Under the pieces are notes generated by a model, which saw nothing but the letters and a program-made list of their open reading frames with translations, was not told the origin of the DNA and did no database searches. Position numbers and translations under genes: made by a program. A stretch of DNA of 29,117 nt, from positions 47,777 to 76,893 of the forward strand of contig DCDC01000059.1 in NCBI GenBank assembly GCA_002316225.1, read 5' to 3'. Source of the DNA: Firmicutes bacterium UBA1065 (GTDB lineage: Bacteria > Bacillota > Clostridia > Tissierellales > Sedimentibacteraceae). Every line of letters begins with the position of its first letter. Within the stretch, counting starts at the first letter, position 1. Positions 23,411-29,117 of the stretch are shown here, piece by piece.

Positions 23411-24253
23411 TCACAATAACTTCTTAATATCCAGATCCTCTAAGGTAACATGGGGTACTCCCAAAACCCTTGAAGGAATAAATGCCCCGTGGCAGTCGGA
23501 TCCTCCGGATATCATTAAATTGTTTTTCTTGCAGAAATCGATATAATAGTCTCCGCTGCCTCCGTTGTAGGGAGAATAGCACTCAATTCCGTCTATTCCA
23601 AGCTCCAGCCAGTATTTTAATTCTTCCCGGGGCATAAGGGTATTCCTGTAGTGATAGGAAGGATGAGCCAAAAATATTTTCCCTCCGCTTTTCTTGGCAA
23701 TTTTTATGACTTCCTCCGGGTTTTTCAGTTCAGCCTTAATTCCCGAAGCGTATACATCCTTCAAGTGTTCCGGTATATCCTTGTGTATACCTTTATCAAT
23801 CATGTAGTTGGCTGACTTCCATCCCCCTCTTTTCCTGTTGTTTTCATACTTTTCGAATTCTTCAAAGCTGATGTTTTTGTATTTATTTGCTACATACCTT
23901 ATATAATCGGCATTTGAGCTCAACTTGTTCTGATTTGTCCAGTCCATCAAATCAAGAAGGTCCTGATCCTTTATATCAAAATTATACAAGGTGAGATGAT
24001 ATTCCTTCCCTTGATATTCTGCCGATAGTTCTACCCCGGGGATAAAAATCAAATTATCCTTATGGTCCAATACTTCTTGCATGTTTTTGATATTGTCAAC
24101 ACTGTCATGGTCTGTAACGGAAAATATTTGAATTTTATTTTTAAGCAATTCGTTTTTTAATTCTTCCACATCCCAGGTGCCGTCAGAAGCAACAGTGTGT
24201 ATATGCATGTCAACCTTCTTCATATCCTGCTTCGTATAATTCCTATCATACAT
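23411..24253 (-). CDS. PHP-domain metal-dependent phosphoesterase
   Basis: This encodes 280 residues. Motifs in order: DMHIHTVASDGT (15-26), VTDHDS (46-51), GVELSAEY (73-80), AHPSYH, and GGSDCHG near the end. These supply the histidines and aspartates of the PHP trinuclear metal centre. Relatives include 3',5'-nucleoside bisphosphate phosphatases and RNase AM-like enzymes (TrpH/YciV group), so removal of phosphate from pAp or RNA 5' ends is plausible. The start is uncertain: ATG 24253 touches its AAAGGA site, while ATG 24223 (residue 11) keeps all motifs but has a weak site. It lies 7 bp after the asparaginase gene, suggesting one transcript. Confidence 0.85.
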   Translation of the reverse strand: MYDRNYTKQDMKKVDMHIHTVASDGTWDVEELKNELLKNKIQIFSVTDHDSVDNIKNMQEVLDHKDNLIFIPGVELSAEYQGKEYHLTLYNFDIKDQDLLDLMDWTNQNKLSSNADYIRYVANKYKNISFEEFEKYENNRKRGGWKSANYMIDKGIHKDIPEHLKDVYASGIKAELKNPEEVIKIAKKSGGKIFLAHPSYHYRNTLMPREELKYWLELGIDGIECYSPYNGGSGDYYIDFCKKNNLMISGGSDCHGAFIPSRVLGVPHVTLEDLDIKKLL

Positions 24254-24260
24254 TCCTTTC

Positions 24261-25256
24261 TTAGTATAGAGAATCCTCGTGGATCCTGGTATAAAACATG
24301 GTTTTTACCTCTTCAAAATTTTTGGTCTGGGCCATTATCCACATCAATTTTGTGATAACCGCCTCAATATTCATATCATAAGCCTGGAGAACATTATATT
24401 TTTGAAGGGCTTTGACTCCCACCTCATAGATACCCATGTCGCTTCCTTCAAACATGACCTGGGTTGCTATTACAATTATTTTACCTTTTTCTATTAGGCC
24501 TTCCAGCTTATGTAAAAAGTTCCTTTTGTCAAGGAAAGGGAGTCCTCCGGCCCCGTAGCTTTCTATTACCAGTCCTTCATATTTTTCACCTATGTAGTCA
24601 AGCACATCAGCTTCCATTCCGGGCGCTAATTTCAATAAGAATACGCTGGGATATATCTTTTTGTAAAACTTAACTTCTTTTTCTATATTATATTTGCTTA
24701 TGTATTTTGTTATCCGCCTGTCATCTATTATTGCCGCTACGGGAAAATTAATGCTTTCAAAAGCACTATAGCTTTTGGATTTTACTTTTCTCGCCCTTGT
24801 TCCTATTATAGCCTTGCCGTCAAAGACCACATAAACCCCGCTTACTCCATCCTCCGAAGCAAACCTGAAGCTGTCCAGGAGGTTTTTCTTGGCATCGGTT
24901 ATCTCGGCATTTATCGGTTTCTGAGCCCCTGTCAGTACTATGGGCTTGCTTGAGTTTTGAATTAAATAAGATAGGGCAGCCGATGTGTAGGCCATGGTGT
25001 CCGTCCCGTGAGTTATTACAAAACCGTCATATTTGTCATAATACTTCTCAATTGCTTCGGTCATCATAACCCAGTGCTCCGGTTGGATATTAGTGCTGTC
25101 TATATTCAAAAGCTGTATCGAATCCGCAAGACAATATTCTTTTATTTCGGGAACATAGGCCAGCAGTTCATCCGAGCTGATTTGAGGAACCAGTCCGTTT
25201 TCCGTTTTTATTGAAGCAATCGTGCCTCCGGTTCCTATCATTAATATTTTTTTCAT
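24261..25256 (-). CDS. ansA: Type I (cytoplasmic) L-asparaginase
   Basis: This encodes 331 residues starting MKKILMIGTGGTIAS; ATG 25256 follows GAGGG and lies 7 bp after the RluA stop. A TTG start 24 bases earlier would overlap the upstream gene. The catalytic Thr12 is in GTGGTIAS and the second triad T85-D86 in THGTDTM (82-88); a lysine follows in TDAKKN. No signal peptide is present, so it acts in the cytoplasm, converting asparagine to aspartate and ammonia. The closest alternative, the Glu-tRNA(Gln) amidotransferase subunit GatD, has an extra N-terminal domain that is absent here. Confidence 0.92.
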   Translation of the reverse strand: MKKILMIGTGGTIASIKTENGLVPQISSDELLAYVPEIKEYCLADSIQLLNIDSTNIQPEHWVMMTEAIEKYYDKYDGFVITHGTDTMAYTSAALSYLIQNSSKPIVLTGAQKPINAEITDAKKNLLDSFRFASEDGVSGVYVVFDGKAIIGTRARKVKSKSYSAFESINFPVAAIIDDRRITKYISKYNIEKEVKFYKKIYPSVFLLKLAPGMEADVLDYIGEKYEGLVIESYGAGGLPFLDKRNFLHKLEGLIEKGKIIVIATQVMFEGSDMGIYEVGVKALQKYNVLQAYDMNIEAVITKLMWIMAQTKNFEEVKTMFYTRIHEDSLY

Positions 25257-25263
25257 TACACCC

Positions 25264-26145
25264 TCATTCCTTATTTTCAATTATTTTTTTCATATCTTCC
25301 GGTATCGGGCAAGTAATTGTAAGCTCTTTATTTGTAACCGGATGCTTGAATTTCATCTCATAGCAATGAAGAGCCTGCCTGTCTATCAATAAACTGGGGT
25401 TTCCGTACAAGACATCACCTACAAGGGGATGGCCTATATGCTTTAAATGGACCCTTATCTGGTGGGTTCTTCCGGTTATGAGTTTTAGTTTAACCAGGGT
25501 CATGTTATTTAGAAGCTTTTCCGATTTGTATTCGGTTATACATTCCTTGCCGGAAGGATGAACCTGACGGATTATGTCATCAGGGTTAAGCCGAGCTATG
25601 GGAGCCTTGATTGTCCCTTCTCCCTCCAATATGCCTTCGACTATAGCATAGTAGTATTTTTCAACGGTGTTTGATTTCATCTGCTCAGCCAGCTGGTTGT
25701 GGGCATAGGGGTTCTTGGCAATCAATACCAGGCCCGATGTGTTCATATCCAGCCTGTTAATAAACCTGACCTTGCGGTTTATATTATTCTTCCTGAAATA
25801 GTAGGCAACCCCGTTTGCAACCGTGTCATCCCGGTGGGACCGTGTAGGGTGAACCACCATATGGGCTTGTTTGTTGACAACCAATAAATCATCATCCTCA
25901 TAAATAATATCTATGGGAATGTCCACAGCCTCGTATTCGTCCTCTTCCTCGTCAAATTCTATGGACAGGACATCTCCTTTAAAGATACTTTTATTTAATT
26001 TTACCGGTTTCCCGTTCAAAAATATCTTGCCCATTCTCTCTAACTTCTTGGAAAGCCTTCGGGAGAAATTTAACTTCTCCATCAATATGGTCTTTACAGT
26101 TTTGTCATTTTCTTGTATGGTATATTTAAGGATATTGTTAAACAT
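25264..26145 (-). CDS. RluA-family 23S rRNA/tRNA pseudouridine synthase
   Basis: This encodes 293 residues; ATG 26145 follows AAAGGAG with good spacing, while an upstream in-frame ATG at 26166 lies at the edge of a repeat and is rejected. An N-terminal S4 RNA-binding domain (about 12-75, LSKKLERMGKIFLNG) precedes the catalytic domain, with Asp133 in INRLDMNTSGLV. VVHPT and GRTHQIRVHL are other RluA/RluD signatures. It isomerises uridines in rRNA. Which positions it modifies cannot be told from sequence alone. It heads the minus-strand run that continues with asparaginase and the PHP protein. Confidence 0.93.
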   Translation of the reverse strand: MFNNILKYTIQENDKTVKTILMEKLNFSRRLSKKLERMGKIFLNGKPVKLNKSIFKGDVLSIEFDEEEDEYEAVDIPIDIIYEDDDLLVVNKQAHMVVHPTRSHRDDTVANGVAYYFRKNNINRKVRFINRLDMNTSGLVLIAKNPYAHNQLAEQMKSNTVEKYYYAIVEGILEGEGTIKAPIARLNPDDIIRQVHPSGKECITEYKSEKLLNNMTLVKLKLITGRTHQIRVHLKHIGHPLVGDVLYGNPSLLIDRQALHCYEMKFKHPVTNKELTITCPIPEDMKKIIENKE

Positions 26146-26160
26146 CGTATACTCCTTTGA

Positions 26161-26295
26161 TGTCATTCAGGGAGATCCTTCGCTTCACTCAGGATGACAG
26201 GTGTCGTTGTCATTCTGAGGGCTTCGGCCCGAAGAATCCCATGAGATCCTTCGCTTCGCTCAGGATGACAAAATAGAGTGTCATTCAGGATGACA
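26161..26295. repeat. Cluster of three dispersed-repeat remnants
   Basis: The gap between the divergent rluA-type and nadK genes holds a half copy (26161-26199), a full 63-bp copy in inverted orientation (26208-26270), and a 17-bp piece with only the fused ends, TGTCATTCAGGATGACA (26279-26295). Promoters of both genes must lie within or beside this cluster. Confidence 0.85.
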
Positions 26296-26359
26296 ACAAC
26301 CGGTTATATCTTGTGTTCTTATAATAATATATAAGATTGATAAAGTAAAGGGGATAATC

Positions 26360-27163
26360 ATGAAGGAAAAAGTAATAAACATCATTGCCAACGATGACTG
26401 CTACACATCCGATATCAAGAGAAAGCTCATTAAAATATTGACGGAAAAGGGCTATGAATACCATGAAGGTTTCAGTAAAAATGCCCAATTGAACATTACC
26501 ATCGGAGGAGACGGTGCTTTTTTAAGGGCTGTGAGAGAGAGTAATTTTTCCCAAATACCCTTCATAGGAATAAATACAGGGACCTTGGGTTTTTATCCCG
26601 AAATAACACCGGAAAATCTGGAAAATTTCATAACCAATTACAATACCGGAAATTACACGATAAATCCTGTAAATTTAATCGAATGTGAAGTTGTTACCGC
26701 TGCCTTATCCGAGAAAATATATGCGGTTAATGATATAGTACTTAAAAGAAAGGATATGAAAACCGTCCACCTGGATGTCTATATAGCTTCAAATCACCTG
26801 GAGAAAATAAGCGGTGACGGGTTAATCATTTCTTCCCCCCTGGGCAGCTCCGCCTACAGCAAATCGGCAGGTGGAAGTTTAGTTTATCCTTCGCTGAAAA
26901 CACTCCAGATAACCCCCCTATCCCCTATATTGTCAAATGCCTACAGGTGTTTGGAATGCAGCATTATAGTGCCGCCTGAATTTGAAGTTGCCATATATCC
27001 GGAAAGAAGAAAGGATTATTGTCTGGCTATTCTAGCAGACGGTGAAGTTTTTGAATATGATGAAATGGAGCATGTGCTTTTCCGCACATCAAAAAAAGTC
27101 ATAAACCGCCTGTCAACGGGAACCTTCAACTACTGGAACGTAATAAGGGAGAAATTCCTCTAA
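26360..27163 (+). CDS. nadK: NAD kinase
   Basis: This encodes 267 residues, ATG 26360 after AAAGGGG. The NAD-kinase motifs are present in order: GGDGAFLRA (49-57) with the catalytic Asp, GINTGTLGF (70-78), an ND pair at 124-125 where NE is more usual, and SGDGLIISSPLGSSAYSKSAGG (151-172, here cited as GDGLIISSP and GSSAYSKSAGG). It phosphorylates NAD to NADP using ATP or polyphosphate and is the sole route to NADP. This supplies the cofactor used by the transhydrogenase operon at 12.5-18.3 kb, though the two are far apart. It is the only plus-strand housekeeping gene in this part of the window. Confidence 0.94.
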   Translation: MKEKVINIIANDDCYTSDIKRKLIKILTEKGYEYHEGFSKNAQLNITIGGDGAFLRAVRESNFSQIPFIGINTGTLGFYPEITPENLENFITNYNTGNYTINPVNLIECEVVTAALSEKIYAVNDIVLKRKDMKTVHLDVYIASNHLEKISGDGLIISSPLGSSAYSKSAGGSLVYPSLKTLQITPLSPILSNAYRCLECSIIVPPEFEVAIYPERRKDYCLAILADGEVFEYDEMEHVLFRTSKKVINRLSTGTFNYWNVIREKFL

Positions 27164-27175
27164 AGGAATTTCTCC
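27148..27175. terminator. Hairpin spanning the nadK stop codon, shared with the sensor kinase gene
   Basis: GGAGAAATTCC and GGAATTTCTCC form a perfect 11-bp stem with a six-base loop that contains most of the nadK stop codon. The kinase gene on the other strand ends four bases beyond. No long T run follows on either side, so efficiency is uncertain. Confidence 0.55.
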
Positions 27176-27178
27176 TTC

Positions 27179-28444
27179 CTACATTCTTAAAGTGAACTTG
27201 CTCCCTACGTTAACTGTGCTTTCCACCGTCAGGGAGTATTTGTGTTTATCGGCAATCCATTTGGCAATGCTAAGGCCCAGCCCCGTGCCGCCTTCCCTGT
27301 GCCTTGCCTTATCCGCCCTGTAGAACCTGTCAAATATTCTGTCCAAATCTTTTTCATGTATTCCGATTCCTGTATCTTCAACTATTAATAACTTCTTGTT
27401 CTTATCGGTTTTCAAGGTCACGGTTACCCTGCCCTCTTCCGTGTATTTAACGGCATTGTCTATCAATATCACGGCCAATCTTCGCATCTTGTCATAATCT
27501 GCTTTTATCATTACATTGTCTTCAATGTCGGTTACCAGCTCAATATTTTTGTTTGCTGCTATTACTTCCATGGACTGACACACATTTTCCACCACTTCAG
27601 AGAAAGAAAATTCGGAAATGCTAAGCTGGCCTTCATTGTTGTCAGCCTTGGCAAGGATCAAAAGCTGGTCAATAAGTTTAGCCATGACTCTTGTTTCAGA
27701 ATAGGCATTATCAAGCCACATTTTGTTTTCTTCGACAGACCCGTCTTCATCACTTAAAACCACATCTAAGTTTGTTTGTATTACGGTAAGAGGGGTCCTG
27801 AGCTCATGGGATGCATCTGCAACAAACTCCTTTTGCTTCATCCACGTTTCCCTGACGGGGGTCAGGGCCTTGCCTGTAAGGAAATAGCTTAATACCAGCA
27901 GGATTACGGTACCTGCAAGTCCTATTGCAACAAGCACGTTTCTTAAGAAATTCCAAAGTATATCTTCATTGACCGTGTTTTGATAAACCTGGACAACGGT
28001 TTGACCGGTTAAATCATTGAAATATCTTGTATAAATCCTGTAGTTGTAGGAACCTATTTTTTTCGTAGTGTATGAATCCTGCTTTTCTTCAAGGGACTTT
28101 TGGGCAAGTGATTTTATTTCATCGGCTATTTCTTTGTCACCCTGGTCGGAAAAAATCAGCCTTAAATTCGAATCGTATACAATATAGCAGGCATCAAGCC
28201 TCCTGTTATCCAGGGGATATCCTTGCACATATTTTCTGAATAGGGTTCCGTTGAAGAAGTATTCCGCATAGCTGGCGTTTTTATAATTATAAATTCTCAA
28301 AGCTTCAGCCTTCATCAGCTCCCTGTTGCCGTCCTCAAATACGATCCTGGTGAACTGATATATGCCGCAAGCAACAAAAAACATGAAAAGAATGAGTATA
28401 ATGCCCATGTAGGCGGTTAGTTTCAAATGAAGTTTCCTAAACAT
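27179..28444 (-). CDS. Membrane sensor histidine kinase
   Basis: This encodes 421 residues. Two membrane segments (about 11-29 and 170-189) enclose an outer sensor of about 140 residues. The dimerisation domain holds phospho-acceptor His213 in ADASHELRTPLT. The ATPase domain has the N box with Asn330 (LIDNAVKYTEEG), DTGIGI (357-362), FDRFYRADKAR and GTGLGLS (386-392). The start codon shares one base with the stop of the response regulator gene (TAATG), so the pair is translated together. The signal is not predictable; the outer domain has no recognised motif. Confidence 0.94.
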   Translation of the reverse strand: MFRKLHLKLTAYMGIILILFMFFVACGIYQFTRIVFEDGNRELMKAEALRIYNYKNASYAEYFFNGTLFRKYVQGYPLDNRRLDACYIVYDSNLRLIFSDQGDKEIADEIKSLAQKSLEEKQDSYTTKKIGSYNYRIYTRYFNDLTGQTVVQVYQNTVNEDILWNFLRNVLVAIGLAGTVILLVLSYFLTGKALTPVRETWMKQKEFVADASHELRTPLTVIQTNLDVVLSDEDGSVEENKMWLDNAYSETRVMAKLIDQLLILAKADNNEGQLSISEFSFSEVVENVCQSMEVIAANKNIELVTDIEDNVMIKADYDKMRRLAVILIDNAVKYTEEGRVTVTLKTDKNKKLLIVEDTGIGIHEKDLDRIFDRFYRADKARHREGGTGLGLSIAKWIADKHKYSLTVESTVNVGSKFTLRM

Positions 28445-29112
28445 TATTTCTCCTTCAGCATATAGCCCACGCCTCTTACGGTTTCGATTTTTACGTTTGT
28501 ATTTTCAAGTCTCTTTCTTAAATGATGAACGTATATTTCAATGTTGCTTTCCAGTATATCCGCTTCAAGTCCCCAAATCCTGTCAATGATCTGCTCCCTG
28601 GTAAAAACCTGGCGGGGTTTTTTTATGAACATTTCCATGAGCATGGCTTCTTTCAGAGGTATTTTGTATTCCTTGTCTCCTACATACAAAAGATAATTCT
28701 TGACGTCATACTTAATATCCTCAAATTCATATATTTCGCCCACAAATTCCGTGCCCTTCCTCCTTGCCAGGGCCTTGACCCTGGCAATCAACTCTTTTGT
28801 GGCAAAGGGTTTAACCAGATAATCATCGGCTCCGGATTCAAGCCCGAAAACCCTGTCATCAACCGTATCCTTGGCGGTAAGCATGATTACCGGTGTTTTT
28901 ATTCCTTCACTCCTGATGGTTTTCAATATTTGTATCCCGTCAATTCCCGGAAGCATTATGTCCAAAACTATAACATCATAAATATCCTTGCTTGCAAGAA
29001 TCAGCCCTTCTTCACCGTCATTTGCAATATCCACGTCAATTTTTTGCTTATTGAACAGGTAACTCAAGGCCTGAGTAATTTTAACTTCATCTTCAACGAT
29101 TAATATTCTCAA
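28444..29112 (-). CDS. OmpR/PhoB-family response regulator
   Basis: This encodes 222 residues. The receiver domain has the acidic pocket E7-D8, phospho-acceptor Asp51 (VIVLDIMLPG), Thr79 and Lys101 (LVKPF). The C-terminal winged helix (about 128-220) ends with HHLRKRLENTNVKIETVRGVGY (cited as VHHLRKRL and TVRGVGYML), the usual OmpR recognition region. It is the first gene of the two-component pair; its promoter lies outside the window, since only five bases remain upstream. Confidence 0.95.
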   Translation of the reverse strand: MRILIVEDEVKITQALSYLFNKQKIDVDIANDGEEGLILASKDIYDVIVLDIMLPGIDGIQILKTIRSEGIKTPVIMLTAKDTVDDRVFGLESGADDYLVKPFATKELIARVKALARRKGTEFVGEIYEFEDIKYDVKNYLLYVGDKEYKIPLKEAMLMEMFIKKPRQVFTREQIIDRIWGLEADILESNIEIYVHHLRKRLENTNVKIETVRGVGYMLKEK

Positions 29113-29117
29113 AATAA

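Noticed and set aside
12421..26295. Repeats as a CRISPR array
   Set aside because: Copies are kilobases apart in separate gaps, palindromic over their full length, and have no regular spacers.
28522..29103. 193-codon plus-strand open frame
   Set aside because: It is antisense to the response regulator gene and lacks any recognisable domain.

Overview
The window looks like a chromosomal segment of an anaerobic, probably spore-forming member of the Clostridia. Supporting signs are strong AGGAGG-type ribosome binding sites, a SleB/CwlJ-type wall hydrolase with LysM repeats, a ferredoxin-linked NuoEF-type redox complex, low-to-moderate G+C housekeeping genes, and a mobilizable element with a TnpX/TndX-like serine recombinase. 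No rRNA or tRNA gene was seen, and the genus cannot be fixed from this sequence.

Layout. (1) 1-5112 is an accessory block. It holds a very large secreted beta-helix surface protein that runs off the left edge on the minus strand, a small gene translationally coupled in front of it, and a divergent 513-residue helix-turn-helix regulator. The 140-bp control region between them has two face-to-face promoters around inverted and direct repeats. (2) About 5.2-11.2 kb is a compact mobilizable element. It carries a divergent DUF6076-type zinc-binding protein, a RepA-like AAA ATPase, an oriT-like hairpin cluster, MobC, a MOBP-type relaxase, a 97-residue unknown and a large serine recombinase. Its exact ends were not found. 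(3) 11.3-18.3 kb holds a LysM wall hydrolase and a three-gene operon whose products match the architecture of a flavin-based electron-bifurcating transhydrogenase of the Stn (Sporomusa) type: NuoE-like, NuoF-like, and a giant NuoG/GltD/ferredoxin/formate-dehydrogenase-like fusion. (4) 18.4-22 kb holds a small secreted unknown, a LacI-family repressor, a 6S RNA gene and a short FtsH-like protease. (5) 22-26.2 kb is a run of minus-strand genes: RluA-type pseudouridine synthase, asparaginase, PHP phosphoesterase, IspD and IspF. Divergent from it is NAD kinase. (6) 27.2-29.1 kb is an OmpR-type response regulator and sensor kinase pair.

Together the NADP-linked transhydrogenase and NAD kinase suggest a locus rich in pyridine-nucleotide metabolism, although they are not co-transcribed. 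A dispersed palindromic repeat of about 63 bp, with ends TGTCATYCTGAG/CTCAGRATGACA, sits in five intergenic gaps from 12.4 to 26.3 kb. No copy was seen in the accessory part (1-11.2 kb), which fits a different, more recent history for the left third of the window.
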